Part shown: positions 34,794-42,321 of the stretch, piece after piece
Numbering within the stretch: the stretch's first letter is position 1
How the letters are laid out: each line of letters opens with the position of its first letter
From: Plantactinospora sp039889035
GTDB taxonomy: Bacteria; Actinomycetota; Actinomycetes; Mycobacteriales; Micromonosporaceae
Reading direction: 5' to 3'
NCBI GenBank assembly: GCA_039889035.1
Contig: JBDQQY010000015.1
Span: 124,001 to 188,000 of the forward strand
DNA length: 64,000 nucleotides
The notes under the pieces: model-generated
Database searches by the model: none
The model's input: the letters and a program-made list of their open reading frames with translations, nothing else
What the model was told of the DNA's origin: nothing
Made by a program: the position numbers and the translations under genes

Positions 34794-35432
34794 ATGCTGC
34801 CCCTGCCGTCCGGCGAGTTCCGCGCGTACCTCTTCGACTGCGACGGCACCATCGCCGACTCCATGCCGCTGCACTACGTCGCCTGGCAGCAGGCGCTGGC
34901 GGAGTGGAAGTGCGACTTCCCGGAGGACCTCTTCTACGCCTGGGGCGGGCGGACGGTGGTCGACATCATCGCCACGCTCAACGAGCGGCAGGGTCTCGCC
35001 ATGCCGCCGGAGACGGTCGCCCGACGCAGGGAGGATCTCTACCGGGGACTGTTGCCGCGCCTCACCGCCGTACCCGAGGTGCGGCAGCACATCGACCGGG
35101 CCCACCGGCGACTTCCGCTCGCCGTGGTGTCCGGCAGCACCACGGAGTCGGTGACCGCCTCCCTGGAGACGCTGGGCCTGCTGCAGAAGTTCGACGTGCT
35201 GGTCTGTGCCGAGGACTACACGATGGCCAAGCCGGATCCGGAGGGCTTTCTGCTCGCGGCCCGCCTGCTGGGCGTACCTCCGGAGTCCTGTCTGGTCTTC
35301 GAGGACACCGAGTTGGGCATCCAGGCGGCGACGGCGGCGGGGATGGCGTCGGTACGCGTACCCCAGCCCTGGCAGCGTCAGCCGGCCGTCGGTCGGCAGG
35401 ACCGTCTCGGTGAGGCGTCGGCGGCACTCTGA
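34794..35432 (+). CDS. HAD-superfamily hydrolase, beta-phosphoglucomutase-like
   Basis: The protein has 212 residues from ATG 34794 (GTG 34791 is possible). All four HAD motifs are present: I, FDCDGTIADS with D15 and D17; II, AVVSGSTTES; III, Lys in DYTMAKPDPEGF; and IV, CLVFEDTELGIQAATAAGM. The helical cap after motif I and the DPEGF/EDTELG pattern place it among beta-phosphoglucomutase-like phosphatases. It may dephosphorylate a small sugar phosphate or act as a housecleaning phosphatase. It lies 114 bases after rsmG on the same strand, and its link to chromosome functions is unclear. Confidence 0.88.
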   Translation: MLPLPSGEFRAYLFDCDGTIADSMPLHYVAWQQALAEWKCDFPEDLFYAWGGRTVVDIIATLNERQGLAMPPETVARRREDLYRGLLPRLTAVPEVRQHIDRAHRRLPLAVVSGSTTESVTASLETLGLLQKFDVLVCAEDYTMAKPDPEGFLLAARLLGVPPESCLVFEDTELGIQAATAAGMASVRVPQPWQRQPAVGRQDRLGEASAAL

Positions 35433-35927
35433 CGGAAACGTTTCCCGCAGGTCGCGGCGACAAGCAGCCAGGACTTGTTTCGATGGATGTCGATGTACGC
35501 GACACCCTTCGTCGGCAGTGTCCGGGCGCGGGCCGTCGTAGCGGTTGCGATCCCTCGTGGTGTGGCTTTCGGGAACGGCTCGCTGTCGCTGATGCGCCTG
35601 GGATCGGGCGGCGGCAGGGCGGCGTGGGAACCCCGACACGGCGGTGTGGCGGGCACAATTGTTGACGGTCGAGCCGAGGCGTCGAATCCGCTGATCAGAC
35701 ACGGTCCCGGGGGGCGGATCTCCGGAACGGCGGGTTTTCATCCTACGGACAGCCGTGGCCCTAATTGCCCAGCGGCCGTAGGCTGACCGCGCGTCGATAG
35801 TGTAGACCGGGCAGCGGGTGGCGCCTCAGGCCTTCCCCGCTTCTTGCCGGACCGCACGCTAACGCCCAAGGCGCGGGCATGGGCGCTGACCGGGCCGACA
35901 CCATCCGAAGCTGGCAGGGATGACACG
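35433..35927. other. Gap between the HAD gene and parA
   Basis: These 495 bases hold no gene I can support. The parA promoter must lie here. A TTGACG at 35662-35667 has no convincing -10 at the right spacing, so I do not call a promoter. Confidence 0.5.
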
Positions 35928-37475
35928 GTGCATGACAACGGTAGGTATGACGATCCAGAGATGACGGACTCCGGGGGCTATCACTCCGGCGGCGCCGATG
36001 TTTCACGTGAAACCGACTATGAAGGTTGGTCTGCCAGCGGCCGGGCTCGGCCGCCGGGGCGGAGCGACGGCTCCGACGACCAACCGACCGGGTATGACTC
36101 CGCACCGCCATCCGGTCCGAGTCGTGGTACCGCCCGGGTCGCCCCACCGCCCGGTGCACCCGGGCACGGCGGGCCGGGATACCCCCCGGTGGGTTCGCCG
36201 TTCGCGGCAGAGGCATCCGGCCCGGGGACGGCAGCGGATCTGCCCCGCCAGCCGGTACCCGGACCGGGGCCGGACCAGTCCGGGAACGGCCCGGAGCACC
36301 CGAGGCCGGCCGGGCGGGCGTCGGCACCGACGTTCTCGGCGCCGCCGGACGTACCGCCGCAGCCGGCGGCCCCACGCCCCGGCGCCCAGGTGCCGGTTGC
36401 GCCGCCGGTCAGTGCTGAGGCTCCGGCGGCTCCGGTCGGGTCGCCAGCACCGGTCCGCGCCGACGGGGCGGGTCTGAGCACGCGCCCGGTCGGCGAGCCC
36501 GAGTCTCCGGCCGACACGCCGTCAGCGGTACCCGAGACCTTCCCCGAGGACGCCGCGTCCGACGCGTACGTTTCACGTGAAACCCCGTCGCGCGAACAGG
36601 ACGATCCCCCGTTGGCAATGGAGGCAATGCGCGCTGTGCAAATCCTGAACCCGAGCGGCGAGGTGACGATGCCGCGTCCGGACCGGCCACGGATCATGTG
36701 TGTCGCGAATCAGAAGGGAGGCGTCGGCAAGACCACCACCACGGTCAACCTGGCGGTGGCCCTGGCGCTGCACGGCAACCGTGTCCTCGTCGTGGACCTC
36801 GACCCGCAGGGGAACGCCTCGACCGGACTGAACGTACCGCACCACGCCGGCGTACCGGACGTCTATGACTGCCTGATCGACAACGTGCCGCTGGCCGAGG
36901 TGGCCCAGCCGGTCGAGGGGATTCCCGACCTCTGGTGCGTACCGGCCACCATCGACCTGGCCGGTGCCGAGATCGAGTTGGTCTCGGTGGTGGCTCGGGA
37001 GTCCCGCCTCGCCCGGGCGATCGCCGGCCACCCGGCGCAGTTCGACTACGTCTTCATCGACTGCCCGCCCTCGCTCGGCCTGCTCACGGTCAACGCGCTC
37101 TGCGCCGCCCAGGAGGTGCTGATTCCGATCCAGTGCGAGTACTACGCGCTGGAGGGCCTCAATCAGCTCATCAACAACATCAACCTGGTACGGCAGCACC
37201 TGAACCCGACCCTTGAGGTCTCGACGATCCTGCTCACCATGTACGACCGGCGGACCCGGCTCGCGGACGCGGTCGAGCAGGACGTCCGGAACCATTTCGG
37301 CGACAAGGTGCTGCAGGCGGTGATTCCGCGCAACGTGCGGGTGTCGGAGGCTCCGAGCTACGGCCAGTCCGTGATGACCTACGATCCCGGTTCGCGGGGC
37401 GCCACGAGTTACTTCGAGGCGGCCCAGGAGATCGCCATGCGCGGGGTCAAAGAGTCTGTTGGCCGTAATGCATAG
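35928..37475 (+). CDS. parA: Chromosome partitioning ATPase ParA (Soj) with long N-terminal extension
   Basis: The protein has 515 residues from GTG 35928, with GGCAGGGA 7 bases upstream. The ParA ATPase starts near residue 256: deviant Walker A QKGGVGKTTTT, Walker B FIDCPPSLGLL and the DLDPQGNAST region. The first 250 residues are disordered (Pro/Gly/Ala/Asp-rich) and contain VSRET twice; each VSRET is translated from a parS site. S. coelicolor ParA has a shorter extension with one VSRET. An in-frame ATG at 36618 would give a 285-residue ParA without the extension. ParA binds DNA non-specifically and moves ParB-parS complexes apart. parB follows after 27 bases. Confidence 0.93.
   Translation: MHDNGRYDDPEMTDSGGYHSGGADVSRETDYEGWSASGRARPPGRSDGSDDQPTGYDSAPPSGPSRGTARVAPPPGAPGHGGPGYPPVGSPFAAEASGPGTAADLPRQPVPGPGPDQSGNGPEHPRPAGRASAPTFSAPPDVPPQPAAPRPGAQVPVAPPVSAEAPAAPVGSPAPVRADGAGLSTRPVGEPESPADTPSAVPETFPEDAASDAYVSRETPSREQDDPPLAMEAMRAVQILNPSGEVTMPRPDRPRIMCVANQKGGVGKTTTTVNLAVALALHGNRVLVVDLDPQGNASTGLNVPHHAGVPDVYDCLIDNVPLAEVAQPVEGIPDLWCVPATIDLAGAEIELVSVVARESRLARAIAGHPAQFDYVFIDCPPSLGLLTVNALCAAQEVLIPIQCEYYALEGLNQLINNINLVRQHLNPTLEVSTILLTMYDRRTRLADAVEQDVRNHFGDKVLQAVIPRNVRVSEAPSYGQSVMTYDPGSRGATSYFEAAQEIAMRGVKESVGRNA
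35999..36014. promoter_or_regulatory. parS: parS site 1, inside parA
   Basis: TGTTTCACGTGAAACC matches the bacterial parS consensus in 15 of 16 positions, including the full palindromic core GTTTCACGTGAAAC. It is translated as VSRET at the N-terminus of ParA. Confidence 0.92.
36569..36584. promoter_or_regulatory. parS: parS site 2, inside parA
   Basis: CGTTTCACGTGAAACC keeps the perfect 14-base palindrome, with both outer bases changed. It is also translated as VSRET, 570 bases after site 1 and just before the in-frame ATG at 36618. Confidence 0.9.
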
Positions 37476-37502
37476 CTCGGTTGATGCGTCGGGAGGCGTG
37501 GC

Positions 37503-38528
37503 ATGAAGAACCGTCCGCGGGGCGGGCTGGGTCGTGGACTGGGCGCGCTGATTCCCACAACACCGGAACCAGCGGCCGGGGTGGTGACGGCGGAGCCTCC
37601 AGCCGGGCGCCCGGAGGCCGCGCCGTCGTTGCCCGGCGAGTCCTCCTGGTCCGCGTCGGTGCCCTCGGCTCCGGTACAGCCGACGGGGCCGGAACTGGCA
37701 CCCGTTCCCGGAGCCCGATTCGCCGAGATCCCGCTCGACGCGATCGTGCCCAACCCGAAGCAGCCACGGCAGGTCTTCGACGAGGAGGCCCTGGAGGAGC
37801 TCAAGCTCTCGATCCAGGAGGTCGGATTCCTCCAGCCGATCGTGGTACGCCAGCTTCCCGGCGAGCGGTTCGAGCTGGTGATGGGCGAACGCCGCTGGCG
37901 CGCGGCGCAGGCGGTCGGTCGGGAGTCCATTCCCGCGATCGTCCGGGACACCCGGGACGACGCGATGCTCCGGGACGCGTTGCTGGAGAACATCCATCGG
38001 GCCAACCTCAACCCGCTGGAAGAGGCAGCCGCCTATCAGCAGCTCCTGGAGGAGTTCGGCGCGACGCACGAGGAGCTGGCCCGCCGGATCGGCCGCAGTC
38101 GTCCGCAGATCTCGAACACCATCCGGCTGCTGAACCTCCCCGCCGAGGTGCAGAAGCGGGTGGCCGCCGGAGTGCTCTCCGCCGGGCATGCCCGGGCGTT
38201 GCTCAGCCTGGAAAGTTCGGCAGCGCAGGAAGAGCTCGCCCGGCGGATCGTGGCCGAGGGGCTTTCGGTACGGGCCACGGAGGAGGTCGTGAAGCTGACA
38301 GAGACCTCCCCCAGTCGCCCCAGCCCAGCCAAGCGTCGCGCCAAGGTGCACGCCCCCGGGCTGACCGATCTCGCGGACCGGCTGTCGGATCGGTTCGACA
38401 CCCGGGTCAAGGTCGACATCGGGCGTAACAAGGGGAAGATCACCATCGAGTTCGCCACGGTGGACGACCTTGAGCGGATCGTCGGCCTGATCGGAATGAC
38501 AGGCTCGGACGCCGAGCCCGACGAGTAG
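37503..38528 (+). CDS. parB: Chromosome partitioning CTPase/DNA-binding protein ParB (Spo0J)
   Basis: The protein has 341 residues. It starts MKNRPRGGLGRGLGALIP, the short N-terminal motif that contacts ParA. The ParB/Srx domain follows (about 75-170: IPLDAIVPNPKQPRQVFDEEALEELKLSIQEVGFLQPIVVR, GERRWRAAQ, ENIHRANLNPLEEA), then the helix-turn-helix (HEELARRIGRSRPQISNTIRLLNLPAEV) and the C-terminal dimerisation domain. It loads at parS, binds CTP and spreads as a sliding clamp, and recruits SMC. A perfect 15-bp hairpin lies 66 bases after the stop, and the third parS site 134 bases after it. Confidence 0.96.
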   Translation: MKNRPRGGLGRGLGALIPTTPEPAAGVVTAEPPAGRPEAAPSLPGESSWSASVPSAPVQPTGPELAPVPGARFAEIPLDAIVPNPKQPRQVFDEEALEELKLSIQEVGFLQPIVVRQLPGERFELVMGERRWRAAQAVGRESIPAIVRDTRDDAMLRDALLENIHRANLNPLEEAAAYQQLLEEFGATHEELARRIGRSRPQISNTIRLLNLPAEVQKRVAAGVLSAGHARALLSLESSAAQEELARRIVAEGLSVRATEEVVKLTETSPSRPSPAKRRAKVHAPGLTDLADRLSDRFDTRVKVDIGRNKGKITIEFATVDDLERIVGLIGMTGSDAEPDE

Positions 38529-38594
38529 GTCTGACCGCAGGCCCGCACCCGCCGTTCGGGCGGGGATGGGCGATCCGCCTCGACAGCGCGCGAT

Positions 38595-38630
38595 TGGCCG
38601 CCACCCCGACTTGGATCGGGGTGGCGGCCA
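38595..38630 (+). terminator. Perfect 15-bp hairpin terminator after parB
   Basis: TGGCCGCCACCCCGA at 38595-38609 is an exact inverted complement of 38616-38630 around a 6-base loop. It is the likely end of the parAB transcript. Confidence 0.7.
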
Positions 38631-38662
38631 CTTCCGTTATCGACCCGGGGAGTTGGGGCGCC

Positions 38663-38678
38663 GGTTTCACGTGAAACC
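38663..38678. promoter_or_regulatory. parS: parS site 3, downstream of parB
   Basis: GGTTTCACGTGAAACC is a fully symmetric 16-base site containing the perfect 14-base core. It lies 33 bases after the parB terminator hairpin. Confidence 0.92.
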
Positions 38679-38873
38679 AGCGCCCGCAGCGGGCGGACGT
38701 CAAGCCGTGCGCGAGCGTGGCCGGTTCATCCCCAGGACGTGCGGCGACGGCGAGGGTCTGAGGATCGGCGAGTTGCCGTGGGAATGGCCGAGCCGCGCGT
38801 CGACGGTGCGGGCGCCGCGAGCCCCAGTCTCCGCTTTCGGGTCTCCGCTCGCAGGCTCGGTTCTAGGCCTGAG

Positions 38874-38894
38874 CCTTCGGCCTTCGGCCTTCGG
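38874..38894. repeat. Three tandem copies of CCTTCGG
   Basis: CCTTCGG occurs at 38874, 38881 and 38888 without interruption, within the gene-poor region. The short phase-variable-like repeat is not inside a supported gene. Confidence 0.8.
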
Positions 38895-39666
38895 CCCTAA
38901 GCGCCCGGCCGTCAGCCCTGGCTCGTCAGTCGGGATCCATGAGCCGATGCCGCCAGCCGCGCGCAATCCGCGAGCTAAGAGTTGCGACCGTGCCCGGTCT
39001 CGGAGACCGGCAGCAGCCGCGAGCGAGCCGTCGGGAACTCGTCACCGCTCGCCATCCGCTGCCCGCCACCGGCCAACCGGAAGCCGTTGTCCGATGGCCA
39101 CCAGTTGGCATCCGACCGTCACTACCGCCGTCGGAGTGCCCCGGCCGCCGGGACGACAGCCGACGTACGACGGCAGCGCGGGGCGCCCTCCTGGGTGCTG
39201 GGTGATGTGGACGGATGGCGTCGACCGCCAAAACGCGGGAGACGGGGTCTGCCGGTGGGGATGGATTCGGCTGCAATACGCCCAGGGGTCTGCTGCTCGC
39301 CATCTCTCCTTCAGGGTCGGTGGCGCTGCTTCTCCGCCTCGTCCGGTGCGTGCGATCGCGGTTCGAGTACTGCTCGCCTAGGTGCGGACCGCCGCCAGAT
39401 GTCGGCTGGGCAGGGCAGCCGACACAGCACTGCCCTTCCACCCCGACCCGGAGGAGTTGTCGCTCCTGTGGAGATCTCAGCGGTCCCGGAGGCGGTTGCG
39501 CGTCCCGGGCCGGATCTGTTCCGGAGCGGCTTGCTTCGGCGGGTGCCAGTGCGACGCGGCGACGGGCAGTCTTCACCCCGCTTTTCCACCGTCCGCTCGT
39601 TGGCCGCGGACGGACACAGCGCGGACGAGGAGGGGATGGGAGGGCGTGTTCGGAGATGGCGAGAGG

Positions 39667-39688
39667 TAATCCACAGGGGTTGTCCACA
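39667..39688. promoter_or_regulatory. Two DnaA boxes beside parS site 4
   Basis: TAATCCACA at 39667-39675 and a perfect TTGTCCACA at 39680-39688 are in the same orientation, 13 bases apart start to start, about 12 kb from oriC. Parallel boxes are typical of DnaA binding clusters. Confidence 0.75.
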
Positions 39689-39697
39689 GGCACCCCC

Positions 39698-39713
39698 CGT
39701 TTCACGTGAAACA
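39698..39713. promoter_or_regulatory. parS: parS site 4, next to DnaA boxes
   Basis: CGTTTCACGTGAAACA keeps the 14-base palindrome. It starts 9 bases after the perfect DnaA box at 39680-39688, so DnaA and ParB bound here would be in direct contact distance. Confidence 0.9.
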
Positions 39714-40326
39714 GCGCGTGGAACGCGGTGTCGGCCTGTGGATGACGGTAGTGAAATTCGCCCACGAGGGCCCATATTCGAGGCCGGCGCCGGCCCGGGA
39801 GGACAGTGCGCCGGAGACCAGGGAGCCTCAGGACGAGCCGGCCACCTCACCCCCGACGGCACCGTGCACATGGATGAGTGACCCCAGGACGGCGGACACC
39901 GGGGAACCCGGAGGAAGCCGACCGGGTCGTGGCAGAAATCGCCGCCCTGGACGGTGCGGCGGTCGCGGTGGCACGGATCGCCTGGACGCAGGAGAGCTGA
40001 GGAACCACCGGACGGCGACACCACAGGACCGCAGGACACCGGACGCCGGTACAAGCGGGGACGTGGCTGGCGCCGAAACAGCCCGGGAACCGACGAGCGG
40101 GACGGTGGCCCGAGCCGAGCCGTCAGGCGGACCTGTTCGAGCCGGTACCTCGGTGCTTTGCGAATCGAGTTGGCCGCCCTTGCAAGCCGGCTCGGTGTTG
40201 CCGTACCGGAGCGATTCGGGTCGCCCGTGCCTCGTCCGGGAGACGGCGGAAGTGGTACGGATGCCACGCCGGGACGGCGATGATCGGCGGACGAAACAGG
40301 GTAGGGACAGCGGTCCGGAACTCGGT

Positions 40327-40332
40327 TAGGGT
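40327..40332 (+). promoter_or_regulatory. Likely -10 element giving a leaderless transcript
   Basis: TAGGGT ends 7 bases before the GTG at 40340, and GGGACA at 40304-40309 is a weak -35 at 17-base spacing. There is no ribosome site before GTG. Leaderless translation would explain this, as is common in actinobacteria. Confidence 0.5.
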
Positions 40333-40339
40333 CAGCGTC

Positions 40340-41149
40340 GTGCCCCACACCCCTCGCGCTGTACCAGACTTCACCAGGTGGCCTTCGTTCCCCTTCGAAG
40401 GCGAGTTCCGGGTCAAGCAACTCGACGAGCCCGTGGCGGTCGAGCCGCCGCGCAAGGGCGAGGGTTCCGGCGAATGCCACTCCTGCAACGCTCCCGACGA
40501 CGCCTACATCTGGGTCAGCGAACGCTGGCGGGTACGCGCCATGGACCGGCCGACCGGGCTGCCGATGGTGCTGATCCTCGAGTCACGTTCGCATCTGGAC
40601 CTGGGCGACCTGCCCAACCTGCTCGCTGCCGAACTCGGGGTGATGACGGTACGGCTCGAACGGGCCGTACGGTCCCTGGACGGGGTCGCCCGGGTGCACG
40701 TCAACCGCTGGGGTGACGGCGCCGCACACCTGCACCTGTGGTTCCTGGCGCGGCCGTACGGGCGGCTCCAGTTGCGGGGCACCTTCCTGTCCCTGTGGGA
40801 CGACATCCTGCCTCCGATTCCCGAACCGCAGTGGCGGGAGAATCTCGCGATGGTGGCAGCCTGGCTCGCCGAGTTCGGCGGACGCCCGCTGGCCGAGCCG
40901 CCGCGCATCCAGTGGCAGGCGCCGTCGAGCCTCGCTCAGCAGGGCGCCATGGATCCATCCGCCGCCGCACCGGTAACCGGCCCGGCGACGTCGACCGAGC
41001 CGGCCGCCGCTTCCCCACCCCCGGCTACCCCGACGGTGACCGAGGCGGAGGCGGGGCCGGGGATTCCGGAGCCGGCGGACTCGACGGATGCCACCGATCC
41101 GGGCGCCCGCCGCGAGTCACACGGCGATCCGGCCACCCGGGCCTACTGA
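40340..41149 (+). CDS. HIT-like fold protein of the parAB region
   Basis: The protein has 269 residues from GTG 40340 (MPHTPRAVPDFTRWPSFPFEGEF). Near residue 140 it has the HIT-like motif AAHLHLWFLARPYGR. Upstream is GLPMVLILESRSHLDLGDLP, and a Cys pair GECHSC is near residue 50, possibly a metal site. HIT proteins hydrolyse or transfer nucleotides through a His triad; only two of three His are clear here (AHLHL). The last 80 residues are Pro/Ala/Thr-rich and disordered. It is common near parAB in this group. Its substrate is unknown, and nucleotide binding is an inference from the fold. Confidence 0.75.
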   Translation: MPHTPRAVPDFTRWPSFPFEGEFRVKQLDEPVAVEPPRKGEGSGECHSCNAPDDAYIWVSERWRVRAMDRPTGLPMVLILESRSHLDLGDLPNLLAAELGVMTVRLERAVRSLDGVARVHVNRWGDGAAHLHLWFLARPYGRLQLRGTFLSLWDDILPPIPEPQWRENLAMVAAWLAEFGGRPLAEPPRIQWQAPSSLAQQGAMDPSAAAPVTGPATSTEPAAASPPPATPTVTEAEAGPGIPEPADSTDATDPGARRESHGDPATRAY

Positions 41150-41277
41150 CCAGCCGGGCGAGGACGACGCATCGCTCCTCGGCCAGCGGCACGGCCCCGC
41201 CCGGTGTGGGGCGCGTCGCGTGGGGTCGTCGGCGTCCGGCGGGTGGGTCAGTGTTCGGAGCCGGCGAGCGTAGCGGG

Positions 41278-42321
41278 TCAGGGGCGGCCGAGGGTACGGC
41301 GCTGGGAGGCGCGGGCGACCAGGGTACGGAGCAGCTCGCCGAAGTCGAGTCCGGCGGCGCTCACGGCGAGCGGGAGCAACGAGGTCTCGGTCATGCCCGG
41401 CGAGACGTTGACCTCCAGCACGTGCGGCCGGTCGTCCTCGTCCACGATCAGGTCCACCCGGGACAGGTCGCGGAGCCCGAGCGCGGAGTGGGCCGCGAGA
41501 GCGGTCTCCGCGACCCGGGCCGCCGCGGTGGCCGACAACCGGGCCGGGGCGTGCCAGGTGGTGAGCCCGGCGGTGTAGCGGGCGGCGTAGTCGTAGACGC
41601 CGTTGCGGGGGACGATCTCGACGGCGGGCAGGGCACGCGGGCCGTCGCCCAGGTCGACCACCGAGACGGCCACGTCCATTCCGGGTACGTAGCGCTCGAC
41701 GAGCGCCGTCGAGTCGTACGCGAAGCAGCCGACCATGGCCGCCGGCAGCGCGCCGGGATCCCGGACCACGGCGGCGCCGAGACCCGAGCCGCCCTGGGCC
41801 GGCTTGATCATGAGTGGCAGTCCGAGCCGGTCGACGATCCGGTCCAGCACCGCCACCGCGCCGAGTTCGGAGAACCGGTCGTGCGGCAGCGCCACCCAGT
41901 CCGGGGTGGGGATACCGCCCTCGCGGAGCACCGCCTTCGCCGACGGCTTGTCCCAGGCCAGTCGGGACGACCGGGCGTCACAGCCGACGTACGGCACGTC
42001 GCAGATGTCGAGTACGCCGCGCAGCGAGCCGTCCTCGCCGGTCGACCCGTGCAGGGCGATCACCACCGCGTCCGGCGGATCCTCCCGGAGCAGTGGCAGC
42101 AGCGAGACGTCGGCGTCCCGGAGTTCCGCCTCCACGCCGACCGAGCGGAGCGCGTCGAGCACCCGCCGGCCGGACTTCAGCGACACGTCCCGCTCGTAGG
42201 AGAGTCCACCGGCGAGCACCAGGACGCGTAGCTCGGCGGTGGCGTCGCGAGGTACGAGGTCAGGCCATTCGGCAGCCTGGAGCGGATCGTCGGCAGAGTG
42301 CGTACCCATGCCGGAGATCAT
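41278..42321 (-). CDS. D-alanine--D-alanine ligase-like ATP-grasp enzyme
   Basis: The protein has 347 residues. The ATG at 42321 overlaps the stop of the aminotransferase as ATGA, so translation is coupled. Landmarks of the Ddl family: LAGGLSYERDVSLKSGRRVLDAL, HGSTGEDGSLRGVLDICDVPYVG, KPAQGGSGLGAAVV (ATP loop), and the metal-binding tail VDLIVDEDDRPHVLEVNVSPGMTETSLLP. It probably makes D-Ala-D-Ala or a related dipeptide for peptidoglycan. The glycine/serine substrate motif YERDVSL is slightly non-standard against the usual EHEVSL. It could therefore be a second Ddl with shifted specificity. It shares an operon with a class I aminotransferase, which could supply an amino acid. Confidence 0.82.
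   Translation of the reverse strand: MISGMGTHSADDPLQAAEWPDLVPRDATAELRVLVLAGGLSYERDVSLKSGRRVLDALRSVGVEAELRDADVSLLPLLREDPPDAVVIALHGSTGEDGSLRGVLDICDVPYVGCDARSSRLAWDKPSAKAVLREGGIPTPDWVALPHDRFSELGAVAVLDRIVDRLGLPLMIKPAQGGSGLGAAVVRDPGALPAAMVGCFAYDSTALVERYVPGMDVAVSVVDLGDGPRALPAVEIVPRNGVYDYAARYTAGLTTWHAPARLSATAAARVAETALAAHSALGLRDLSRVDLIVDEDDRPHVLEVNVSPGMTETSLLPLAVSAAGLDFGELLRTLVARASQRRTLGRP

Larger units (their letters stand above)
38631..40339. other. 1.7-kb gene-poor region downstream of parB with parS and DnaA boxes
   Basis: Several overlapping open frames exist on both strands, but none has a recognisable domain, a convincing ribosome site or consistent codon use; they look like effects of high GC. 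The stretch contains two of the four parS sites (38663 and 39698), two DnaA boxes (39667-39675 and 39680-39688) and short repeats near 38874. A role as a segregation or initiator-titration locus is possible. Decayed coding sequence is the alternative. Confidence 0.6.

Noticed and set aside
35662..35667. TTGACG as a parA promoter element
   Set aside because: There is no acceptable -10 hexamer at 16-19 bases.
38566..40480. Several long open frames on both strands in the region after parB
   Set aside because: None has a recognisable domain, a good ribosome site or consistent codon use. parS and DnaA boxes interrupt them, and high GC produces such frames by chance.
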